From NCBI GenBank assembly GCA_034666705.1, contig JAXDLH010000070.1, positions 1 through 9,970 on the forward strand: a stretch of 9,970 nt of DNA, written 5' to 3'. A model generated the notes under the pieces. The model ran no database searches and had not been told where the DNA came from. It was given only the letters and a program-made list of their open reading frames with translations. Positions 1-6,247 of this stretch are shown piece after piece; positions within the stretch are counted from its first letter, which is position 1; each line of letters begins with the position of its first letter. Made by a program: the position numbers and the translations under genes. The stretch comes from JAXDLH01 sp034666705 (lineage in GTDB: Bacteria; Chloroflexota; UBA6077; SHYK01).

Positions 1-727
1 GAACCTGATCATCCGCGCGCTCTCTTCCTATATTCAGGACCTCGGTTACACCGCGCTGCGCGGCACTGCCAATTCCCAGGCCGCGGCGCTGGCGGCGGGG
101 GTCGGCGAGTTGGGCCGCAACGGCCTGATCATCAGCGAGAAGTTCGGCGCACGGGTACACATGCCCCCGACAATCCAGACCGACCTGCCGCTCGTGGCTG
201 GCAAGCCGATCGACCTGGGCGTCGAGGACTTTTGCAAGGTGTGCCGCAAATGCGCCGTCACCTGCCCAACCAACAGCATCTCCTTCGGCGAGAAGACGGT
301 CACGAACGGCATCGAGAAGCACAAGATCAACTGGCTCACCTGTTACCGTCTGCGACCTTACGTCGTGCCGCACTGGGGGAGCTGCCTCACCTGCGCCACG
401 GTCTGCCCGTACACCAAGCCAAACTCCTGGTGGCGCGACCTCGCCATCAATACATTGCGCGCGACTCCAGTCCCTGCCCGTCCCGTCGTCGTGAAGGCGC
501 TGAAGGCGATCGACGACCGGTTCTGGGGTGTGGTGCGGAACAAGCGCGTGCGTTGGATGGGCTACGACTCCGGCATCAAGCCGGGCGAGCGGGCGTGCAC
601 CATTGCCGGCTGTACCGCGCAGCATGACGAGGCGGGCGGCCACCTCAGCGAGCCGCTCGGCAAGGCCGGCTATTACTTCCCGCTGAAGGAGAACACGAAC
701 CGCTTCGTCAAGCGGGATGGCGTGTGA
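1..727 (+). CDS. Reductive-dehalogenase-family (RdhA-like) corrinoid/Fe-S protein, C-terminal part
   Basis: The gene enters from the left edge; the first full codon is at position 2 and 241 residues are visible. Counting from there, residues 8-64 match the end of the corrinoid-binding core of the RdhA/QueG superfamily (SYIQDLGY, AAGVGELGRNG, then TDLPL). Two ferredoxin-like motifs follow: C78-x2-C81-x2-C84-x3-C88-P and C114-x13-C128-x2-C131-x3-C135-P, each able to hold a 4Fe-4S cluster. The spacing, and the tail with CP-Y-T-K-P and a W-W-R-D stretch, fit RdhA better than epoxyqueuosine reductase (QueG). Members of this family use cobalamin and two clusters for reductive chemistry such as dehalogenation; the substrate here is unknown. 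The N-terminus, and so any Tat signal, lies outside the window. No RdhB-type membrane anchor follows. The stop overlaps the next start (TGATG), so translation is probably coupled. Confidence 0.8.
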   Translation, partial: NLIIRALSSYIQDLGYTALRGTANSQAAALAAGVGELGRNGLIISEKFGARVHMPPTIQTDLPLVAGKPIDLGVEDFCKVCRKCAVTCPTNSISFGEKTVTNGIEKHKINWLTCYRLRPYVVPHWGSCLTCATVCPYTKPNSWWRDLAINTLRATPVPARPVVVKALKAIDDRFWGVVRNKRVRWMGYDSGIKPGERACTIAGCTAQHDEAGGHLSEPLGKAGYYFPLKENTNRFVKRDGV

Positions 728-1314
728 TGCCCGTGAAGCTTGGCCCGATCACGATCCCGTGGCTGGGATCGAAAGCGGACGATCCGTACTGGGATGGCTT
801 CATCAACGGCCCGGTGCACGATACCCGTAACATCGTCGGCGAAGCGATGCGCGGCTCTATCGAAGGGCCGGTGAATCCGACGAAGGGAGATGTCCATACC
901 CCCGAGATCACGTCGGGTCACATCAAAGAGCTCGCGACGTTCCTCGGGTCGAGCCTCACCGGGGTTACGCGCCTCGACGCCGCGAGCGAGCCCGACGGTT
1001 ACCCGTTCGCCATCGTCTGCGCCGTGCAGGCGGAGTACGATCCGCGCGAGCACGCTGGTGTCGGAGGCCAGGTGCCGGTGCAGAACGGCAAATTTGTGAG
1101 CTTCGTCCTCAGCGCCTACATTCGCGAGCTCGGTTTCCGGGCGACGGCGCTCGACGGTCCCGATCCACTCCCGCTGGCCGTGGCCGCCGGCATGGGCACG
1201 GCCGATGGCAAGGGCCGGCTGGTCACGCAGCAGCTCGGCAATCGGGTCTACCTCGCCGAGGTGATCCGCACCGACCTGCCACTCGCGCCCGACGGCGAGG
1301 CCAGCCTCGTATGA
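727..1314 (+). CDS. Small RdhA-like paralogue lacking the Fe-S domain
   Basis: A 195-residue protein. The ATG at 727 overlaps the upstream TGA; a GTG at 724 is a one-codon-longer alternative. Residues 129-186 align with the core of the upstream RdhA-like protein: SAYIRELGF matches SSYIQDLGY, AVAAGMG matches ALAAGVG, and both reach TDLPL, with about 20 of 57 positions identical by hand count. Just after TDLPL (182-186) the protein ends, exactly where the upstream protein begins its cysteine motifs. It has a single cysteine (C98), so it cannot carry the usual clusters. The glycine-rich GELGRNGL stretch is altered to a GTADGKGRL form. Residues 62-84 (SGHIKELATFLG to TRLD) look like the helix-strand region near the start of RdhA/QueG cores. 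It could be a structural partner of the upstream protein, a corrinoid chaperone, or a decaying duplicate; it is an intact open frame. Its last bases overlap the next gene (ATGA). Confidence 0.65.
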   Translation: MPVKLGPITIPWLGSKADDPYWDGFINGPVHDTRNIVGEAMRGSIEGPVNPTKGDVHTPEITSGHIKELATFLGSSLTGVTRLDAASEPDGYPFAIVCAVQAEYDPREHAGVGGQVPVQNGKFVSFVLSAYIRELGFRATALDGPDPLPLAVAAGMGTADGKGRLVTQQLGNRVYLAEVIRTDLPLAPDGEASLV

Positions 1315-1979
1315 CGTACGTCATCGCCGAGCCGTGCATCGAGGAGAAGAACGCCTCGTGCGTGGAGGTGTGCCCGGTTGCCTGCATCCACACTACGCCG
1401 GATTCGCCGCAGTACTACATCGATCCCGACGTCTGTATCGAGTGCGAGCAGTGCAAGATCGTCTGCCCCGTCGAAGCGATCTACCTCGATTACAACCTGC
1501 CCGACAACTGGAAAGACTTCGTCGAGGTCAATGCGCGCTTCTTCCGCACCAACAAGGCGGCGATCGAGCCAGTCTTCATCGAACAGGCGTGGGAGATCAT
1601 CCGAGGCGCTGAAGCCTATGCCCGAGAGATCGGCAGCGTGGTGAGCGTGGCGGTGGTCGACCAGAGCGGTGCCCCTATTGCGCTCAGCCGCATGGATGGG
1701 GCCGCACCGCATACGGCCGAGCTGGCGCTGAACAAGGCGTACACGTCGATCAACTTCCAGCTCGCCACCCACCAGATTGGCCGCGAGACGCGCCAGCCGT
1801 GGTTTTACAGTCTCATGGTGACGAACCGTGGCCGAATCATGGCGGGCGGCGGCGGGATGACGATCCTGGACGGGCCGGTGCTCATCGGGGCGATCGGCGT
1901 GGCCGGCAATGGGCGGGACGAAGACGACGTACTCTGCTGCCGCGCCGGCCTCGCCGTCCGTGAAGCTCCCGGACACTGA
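1311..1979 (+). CDS. 7Fe ferredoxin (FdxA type) fused to GlcG/HbpS-like domain
   Basis: A 222-residue two-domain protein. Residues 1-79 are a seven-iron ferredoxin. The cysteines at 9, 17, 21, 25, 42, 45, 48 and 52 reproduce the spacing of Azotobacter FdI. By that analogy C9, C17 and C52 bind a 3Fe-4S cluster, C21, C42, C45 and C48 bind a 4Fe-4S cluster, and C25 is free. The FdxA-like tail with LPDNW and VNARFF is also present. Residues about 88-222 are a GlcG/DUF336 (HbpS-like) domain, with VAVVDQSGAPIALSRMDGA, NKAY, and a GGGG...IGAIGVAG glycine-rich end. Such domains bind heme in HbpS and form the C-terminal half of PduO. The start overlaps the previous stop by ATGA, with GAGG at 1297-1300 as a plausible ribosome site. 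The position suggests an electron carrier dedicated to the two upstream RdhA-like proteins; that role is inferred. There is no signal peptide, so it should be cytoplasmic. Confidence 0.85.
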   Translation: MTYVIAEPCIEEKNASCVEVCPVACIHTTPDSPQYYIDPDVCIECEQCKIVCPVEAIYLDYNLPDNWKDFVEVNARFFRTNKAAIEPVFIEQAWEIIRGAEAYAREIGSVVSVAVVDQSGAPIALSRMDGAAPHTAELALNKAYTSINFQLATHQIGRETRQPWFYSLMVTNRGRIMAGGGGMTILDGPVLIGAIGVAGNGRDEDDVLCCRAGLAVREAPGH

Positions 1980-2007
1980 GGCTCGACCTGCCCCTTCACG
2001 GTGCCGG

Positions 2008-2035
2008 GCGGCGAGGTTGTCGCGGCGAGGTTGTC
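2008..2035. repeat. 14-bp perfect tandem duplication
   Basis: GCGGCGAGGTTGTC occurs twice head to tail at 2008-2021 and 2022-2035. It lies about 30 bp after the stop of the ferredoxin-fusion gene. It may be only a slippage product; no function is evident. Confidence 0.8.
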
Positions 2036-2125
2036 GCAATGAAGGTTGCCCGGACATAGAGCTGCCAGTGCTGAGGTGCGACCACCGAGATCACGCGGTG
2101 CAGCGTAGCCAATGTGCCACCAAAC

Positions 2126-2145
2126 CTCGTCGTGAGAGCGACGAG
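2126..2145. repeat. Small perfect hairpin in the pckG upstream region
   Basis: CTCGTCG at 2126-2132 pairs perfectly with CGACGAG at 2139-2145 across a 6-nt loop. No T-run follows on either side, so it is not a standard intrinsic terminator. It could be a weak stop for the upstream operon, an operator dyad, or chance. Confidence 0.4.
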
Positions 2146-2252
2146 TACTGCGGGATAGCTCACATGTCGACCAATGGATGGGCGTAGAGGCCGACCGGCG
2201 CATGCATTGAGTATTCCTGGACCGTTACACTGGGTGGTGCGTTTTTGCGTTC

Positions 2253-2259
2253 GAGGGGG
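2253..2259 (+). promoter_or_regulatory. Ribosome binding site deciding the pckG start
   Basis: GAGGGGG lies just before the ATG at 2263; counted from its GAGG part (2253-2256) the spacer is 6 nt. An in-frame TTG at 2245 would put this site inside the coding region, so the ATG at 2263 is preferred. Confidence 0.7.
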
Positions 2260-2262
2260 ACA

Positions 2263-4014
2263 ATGGCGTCGTCGGTAGAACAGTGGGTAGACGAGATGGC
2301 GCGGCAGACGCGCCCGGACCACATCGTATGGTGTGATGGCAGCGAGGAAGAGAACGAGCGACTGGTGGGCGAGATGCTCGCGGATGGCACGTTGCAGGCG
2401 CTGGACGACGACGTCCATCCGGACAGCTACCTGCACCGTAGCAGTCCCACCGACGTGGCGCGCACCGAGCACCTGACGTTCATTTGCTCGCCCACGCCCG
2501 AGCTGGCTGGCCCGAACAATAATTGGATGTCGCCCGCCGATGCGCGCGAGCGCGTCTGGCCCCTATTCGACCGCGCGATGAGCGGACGCACGATGTACGT
2601 CGTCCCGTACCTTATGGGCCCGGCGGAGTCGCCCTATTCCAAGATCGGTGTGGAGCTCACCGACAGCCCCTACGTGGTGGCCAATATGCGCATGATGACC
2701 CGTATGGGGCAGGTCGCCACCGACCGGCTGAACGCCGGCGCTGAGGATTGGGTGCCCGGACTCCATTCGACTGGCGACCTGTCCCCCGACCGCCGTTTCA
2801 TCATGCACTTCCCCGAGGAGCGCACAATCTGGAGTGTAGGCTCCGGCTACGGTGGGAACGCGCTGCTCGGCAAGAAGTGCTTCTCGCTGCGCATCGCCTC
2901 GACGATGGGCCGCGATCAGGGCTGGATGGCCGAGCACATGCTCATCCTCGAGCTGCGCGCGCCGGACGGCGACGTAATGTACATCGCTGGCGCGTTCCCC
3001 AGCGCCTGCGGCAAGACCAACCTGGCGATGCTGAAGTCACCATTCGAGGCTGAGGGCTGGTCGGTGCGGACGGTCGGCGACGATATCTGCTGGATCAACA
3101 TTGGGCCCGATGGTCGGTTCTGGGCGATCAATCCCGAGAACGGCTACTTCGGCGTGGCTCCTGGCACGAACTACAGCACGAACCCGAACGCAATGGCAAC
3201 GGTAAAGAGCAACACGATCTTTACGAACGTGGCCGTCACCGAAGATGGACGCGTATGGTGGGAAGGGATGGACGGCACCCCGCCGCCGCACCTGATCGAC
3301 TGGCAGGGCCAGCCCTGGACCCCCGGCGTCGGTTCTCCCGCGGCCCACCCCAACTCACGCTTTACCACCCCGGCCAGCCAGAACCCTGCGCTTTCACCAC
3401 ACTGGGAGGATGCGCAGGGTGTGCCGCTGAGCGCGATCTTGTTCGGCGGCCGACGCTCGACCGCGATCCCGCTGGTCTTCCAGACCCTTGGGTGGGAGCA
3501 CGGGGTGTACGTCGGCGCAATGATGGGCTCCGAGACCACCGCGGCGGCCACCGGTGCGGTCGGCGTGCTGCGCCACGACCCGATGTCGATGCTGCCGTTC
3601 TGCGGCTACAACATGGCGGATTACTGGGGCCATTGGCTGGAGATGGGCCGCCGTGCGAGCCAGCCGCCGGCGATCTTCCACGTCAACTGGTTCCGGCGCG
3701 ATGCAGACGGCCATTTCCTCTGGCCCGGCTTCGGTCAGAATATGCGGGTGCTGCGCTGGATCCACGACCAGGTAAAGGGCGGGGCAAGCGGGCGGTCGCG
3801 CGAGACGCCAATCGGCATCATGCCCACGCCCGAGGCGGTTGGTGCGGGCGACGCCGGCCTCACACCGGCGCAGGCTGAGCTGCTGTTCCGGGTCGACCCG
3901 AACGAGTGGCGCAAGGAAGCCGAGGATCACGCGCAGTACCTCGCGCAATACGGCGACCGGGTGCCCTCCGAGCTCCACGCCCAGCAGCGCGCGCTGGTCC
4001 AGCGCCTCGGCTAA
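2263..4014 (+). CDS. pckG: Phosphoenolpyruvate carboxykinase, GTP-dependent
   Basis: A 583-residue protein close to the usual 590-620 of this enzyme, which interconverts oxaloacetate plus GTP with phosphoenolpyruvate, CO2 and GDP in the cytoplasm. Diagnostic features from the ATG at 2263: the substrate loop GRTMYVVPYLMGP (108-120); the metal-site region with KKC (204-206) and H225; the P-loop AFPSACGKTN (244-253) with the reactive C249 and K251; and the kinase-2 motif VGDDICWI (271-278). Further on are NPENGYFGVAPGTN and, near the C-terminus, HPNSRF, FGGRR and GSETTAA, the bacterial/actinobacterial-like version of the nucleotide-binding region. The GTP type, not the ATP type (pckA), is clear from these motifs. 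It stands alone: 283 bp after the previous gene and convergent with the next one. All key residues appear intact. Confidence 0.97.
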   Translation: MASSVEQWVDEMARQTRPDHIVWCDGSEEENERLVGEMLADGTLQALDDDVHPDSYLHRSSPTDVARTEHLTFICSPTPELAGPNNNWMSPADARERVWPLFDRAMSGRTMYVVPYLMGPAESPYSKIGVELTDSPYVVANMRMMTRMGQVATDRLNAGAEDWVPGLHSTGDLSPDRRFIMHFPEERTIWSVGSGYGGNALLGKKCFSLRIASTMGRDQGWMAEHMLILELRAPDGDVMYIAGAFPSACGKTNLAMLKSPFEAEGWSVRTVGDDICWINIGPDGRFWAINPENGYFGVAPGTNYSTNPNAMATVKSNTIFTNVAVTEDGRVWWEGMDGTPPPHLIDWQGQPWTPGVGSPAAHPNSRFTTPASQNPALSPHWEDAQGVPLSAILFGGRRSTAIPLVFQTLGWEHGVYVGAMMGSETTAAATGAVGVLRHDPMSMLPFCGYNMADYWGHWLEMGRRASQPPAIFHVNWFRRDADGHFLWPGFGQNMRVLRWIHDQVKGGASGRSRETPIGIMPTPEAVGAGDAGLTPAQAELLFRVDPNEWRKEAEDHAQYLAQYGDRVPSELHAQQRALVQRLG

Positions 4015-4036
4015 CCCGACCAAAAGGCGTTCCTCA

Positions 4037-4066
4037 CCCCCCTCCCCCGAATTCGAGGGAGGGGGG
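4037..4066. terminator. Perfect hairpin between convergent genes, probable bidirectional terminator
   Basis: CCCCCCTCCC at 4037-4046 pairs perfectly with GGGAGGGGGG at 4057-4066. The 10-nt loop contains the palindrome CGAATTCG (4048-4055), which can add 2 bp. It sits 22 bp after the pckG stop and 23 bp before the stop of the minus-strand hydrolase gene, where a shared terminator is expected. There is no T-run on the plus side; the minus-strand transcript meets TTTT (opposite 4022-4025) about 11 nt past the stem. It may instead be one copy of a dispersed C-rich palindrome. Confidence 0.55.
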
Positions 4067-4089
4067 CAGGGAAAGAAGGCCTTCCCTCT

Positions 4090-4863
4090 CTAGCTCTGCA
4101 GGTTCTTCTCGAAGAAGGTGAAGATCTTCCCCCAGGCATCCATGGCCTGCTGCTGCCGATAGGCCGGTGCATGGTAGTAGATGAACGCGTGGCCGGCGCC
4201 GTCGTAGCGGTGGAAGTCGTAGTTCTTGCCGTGCTTCTTCAGCTCTTCCTCATGCTGGTTGACCTGGTCGGGCGAAGGTCCCTGGTCGTCGTTGCCGAAG
4301 AGGCCGAGCAGCGGCGCCTTTAGATCCTTGGTGTAGTCGATCGGCGCGACCGGCCGCTGTGCATTGAGCTGCTCTGGCGTCATCACCACGGCGCCTCCCC
4401 AGCAATCCACGACCGCGTCGAAGTCGGGCGTGCGGCACGCCGTGAGGAACGAGTAGCGCCCGCCCGAGCAGGTGCCCATGATGCCGATCTTGCCGTTGCA
4501 GTTGGGCAACGATCGCAGATAGTCCTTCGTCGCCGAGAGGTCGCCCACCACCTGGTCGTCGGACGGGCCGCCCGCCGCTCGCGAGGTTGCCGTCACGTCA
4601 TCCGGCGAGCCGTGGCCGAAGCGGTGGTACAGGTCGGGGCACAAGGTCAGGTAGCCGTGCTGCGCGTAGCGGCGCGCGGTCTCGCGATAGAACTCGTCCC
4701 AGCCGGGCATGTGGTGTACGAGCACGACGCCCGCGTACGGGCCGGGGCCGGTCGGGCGGGCGAAGTAGGCATTGATCGTATCGCCGTTGTACCCCTTGAT
4801 CGTGACGGTCTCGGCGATCATGCTTTCGAATGCACCGGTGTCGAGCTGGTTCCAGCCGCTCAT
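4090..4863 (-). CDS. Dienelactone hydrolase family protein
   Basis: A 257-residue alpha/beta hydrolase. The catalytic triad is visible: C132 in the nucleophile elbow GTCSGG (130-135), an aspartate at 192 or 193 in GNDDQGPSP, and H225 in GAGHAF. The early VLVHHMPGWDEFY (47-59) forms the oxyanion-side loop typical of the family. A cysteine nucleophile is the hallmark of dienelactone hydrolases, which open dienelactone to maleylacetate in chloroaromatic degradation; many homologues act on other esters or lactones, so the substrate is open. The ATG at 4863 has a strong GGAGG site just upstream (opposite 4868-4872). No signal peptide is seen, so it is cytoplasmic. It lies 106 bp downstream of two MFS transporter genes on the same strand and may process what they import. 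Confidence 0.9.
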   Translation of the reverse strand: MSGWNQLDTGAFESMIAETVTIKGYNGDTINAYFARPTGPGPYAGVVLVHHMPGWDEFYRETARRYAQHGYLTLCPDLYHRFGHGSPDDVTATSRAAGGPSDDQVVGDLSATKDYLRSLPNCNGKIGIMGTCSGGRYSFLTACRTPDFDAVVDCWGGAVVMTPEQLNAQRPVAPIDYTKDLKAPLLGLFGNDDQGPSPDQVNQHEEELKKHGKNYDFHRYDGAGHAFIYYHAPAYRQQQAMDAWGKIFTFFEKNLQS

Positions 4864-4940
4864 GGTCCCTCCTCAGCGATTGCGATGTGAGCTTGGATGC
4901 TGGCGTCACGTTCGGCCGGCTCGGCCTTCGTGCGCGAACG

Positions 4941-4946
4941 ATATTA
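4941..4946 (-). promoter_or_regulatory. Candidate -10 element for the hydrolase gene
   Basis: Read on the minus strand this is TAATAT, a good match to a -10 hexamer, 77 nt before the hydrolase ATG. No convincing -35 lies 16-18 nt upstream, so it is only a candidate. The gene may also be read through from the MFS pair. Confidence 0.25.
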
Positions 4947-4969
4947 CCCCGAAACGGGCCGTCGCGGGG
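4947..4969 (-). terminator. Weak stem-loop directly after the second MFS gene
   Basis: CCCCG at 4947-4951 pairs with CGGGG at 4965-4969 across a 13-nt loop, immediately after the stop of the second MFS gene in minus-strand order. The stem is only 5 bp and is followed by TAATAT, not a T-run, so termination would be partial at best. Confidence 0.3.
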
Positions 4970-6247
4970 TTAAGAGCGTATAAGCGTTGGTGCGGACTTC
5001 GGCCGGCGCGCGAATTGGACGAGCGCGCCGGCGAGGGCGAAATTGACGAATAGCACCAGCCACGCGGCCTGGTAGCCGCCGAACACGTCGAACAGCACGC
5101 CAAGGCTGAGCGGCCCCGCGGCGCTCATGAGCGAGCGGAACGGGTACATCGCCCCACGCACCGTGCCGAGGCTGATGCGCCCGAAATAATGGGCCCACAC
5201 CGCATCTTCGAGCACGGCGGTGCCTGCCTCCCCGAACCCGTAGAGGCAAAGGCCCACTATGATGCCTGGCACGGTCGGCGATAGAAAGAAGGCGAGCACC
5301 GAGCCCGCCTGCAGCAGGAACGGCGTGAGCTGAATCGCGCGTACCGGCAGCCGCTCGAGCGCGAGGCCCCACGCCGGGCTGAGCAGGAACGCCACCAGCG
5401 CCCGGAGGCTCACTGCCGCGGCGCCCACCGCGAGCGAGTAGCCCAGGTCCTGCATAAATGGGATCAGGTGCAGGTTGGTGGCGGTGTACGCCATCCCCGC
5501 CGTCCCATACGAAAAGGTCAGGATCCAGAAGAGTGGCGTGCGCAGCGCCTGCCGCCGGGTCCACGGCACGTCGGCCGCGAGCAGCTCCGCCAGCCGGCGT
5601 CGTCCAGCCGCGCTCAGGTCAGGCGCGACGGAACCGGGCTCGACGCCATCGGGATGCAAACCGACGTCTTCGGGACGCCGGCGGAACAACACGACCGCCG
5701 GGATGACCAGCAGCATGAGCAACACGCCCTGGATCGCCCACGAGGCTCGCCAGCCGGAGCGTTCGATGATGAACGCCGTGAGCAGCGGCAGCGCGGCGGT
5801 GCCGACGCCCATCCCCATGCTCACCACGGCGAGCGCCCGACCGCGCTTCGCCACGAACCAGTTGGTGACGGTTACGCCGAGGAAGCTGCCGACGCACGTG
5901 GCGCCGATGGACATAATGATGCCGCGGTACAGGTAGAGCTGCCACAGATCCTGGATGGTGGCCAGCGCGAGGAAGGCCGCGCCCATGATGAGCGCGCCGA
6001 TGCCGATGATCCAGCGGGCGCCGTGGCGATCCACGACAGGCCCGAGCAGCACGTTGATGAACGCCTCGGGCACGCGCCCGATCGCGGAGACCGCCGAGAG
6101 TGCCGTGCGGCTCCAACCCATCTCGGCGCCCATGCTGTACACGTACGCGCCGTAATTCGAGTTGTATTGCACCGCGTACGCCAGGTTGGCGAGCACGGCC
6201 CCACCGACCACCCACCAGCCATAGTAGAAGCGCGGCCACCGCTTCAC
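4970..6247 (-). CDS. MFS transporter (OFA/MCT-like), second of a tandem pair
   Basis: A 425-residue major facilitator superfamily carrier with about 12 hydrophobic segments. The start is taken as the GTG at 6247, which overlaps the upstream stop as GTGA and gives MKRWPRFYYGWWVV. The same frame stays open further upstream, but that part is hydrophilic and overlaps the previous gene. YYGWW at 8-12 before the first membrane segment, and GPVVDRHG (69-76; MFS motif A between segments 2 and 3), resemble the oxalate/formate antiporter and monocarboxylate transporter branches. A central cytoplasmic loop carries RRRPEDVGLHPDG. Over the first 102 residues from YYGWW it is about 75% identical to the upstream paralogue (26 differences by hand count), so this is a duplication. 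Coupled translation is likely because no good ribosome site precedes the GTG. The substrate is not readable from sequence; an organic anion is a guess. Confidence 0.9.
   Translation of the reverse strand: MKRWPRFYYGWWVVGGAVLANLAYAVQYNSNYGAYVYSMGAEMGWSRTALSAVSAIGRVPEAFINVLLGPVVDRHGARWIIGIGALIMGAAFLALATIQDLWQLYLYRGIIMSIGATCVGSFLGVTVTNWFVAKRGRALAVVSMGMGVGTAALPLLTAFIIERSGWRASWAIQGVLLMLLVIPAVVLFRRRPEDVGLHPDGVEPGSVAPDLSAAGRRRLAELLAADVPWTRRQALRTPLFWILTFSYGTAGMAYTATNLHLIPFMQDLGYSLAVGAAAVSLRALVAFLLSPAWGLALERLPVRAIQLTPFLLQAGSVLAFFLSPTVPGIIVGLCLYGFGEAGTAVLEDAVWAHYFGRISLGTVRGAMYPFRSLMSAAGPLSLGVLFDVFGGYQAAWLVLFVNFALAGALVQFARRPKSAPTLIRS

Larger units (their letters stand above)
1980..2262. other. Intergenic region between the ferredoxin-fusion gene and pckG
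   Basis: These 283 bp contain no convincing gene; the short open frames lack ribosome sites and recognisable protein motifs. It holds a tandem duplication of 14 bp (2008-2035), a 7-bp-stem hairpin (2126-2145), and near its right end a TACACT at 2226-2231 that could be a -10 element for pckG. The nearest -35-like hexamer, TTGAGT at 2207-2212, is only 13 bp upstream of it, which is too close, so the promoter call is weak. No clear terminator with a T-run was found after the upstream operon. Confidence 0.5.

Noticed and set aside
1248..2057. Long open frame on the minus strand opposite the ferredoxin-fusion gene
   Set aside because: It is antisense to a clear gene, low in recognisable motifs and rich in Arg/Asp/His, as expected of a GC-rich shadow frame.
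3520..3550. Glycine in GSETTAA of PEP carboxykinase where animal enzymes have arginine (MRSE)
   Set aside because: This is the usual form in bacterial GTP-type enzymes as I recall them, so it is not a lost key residue.
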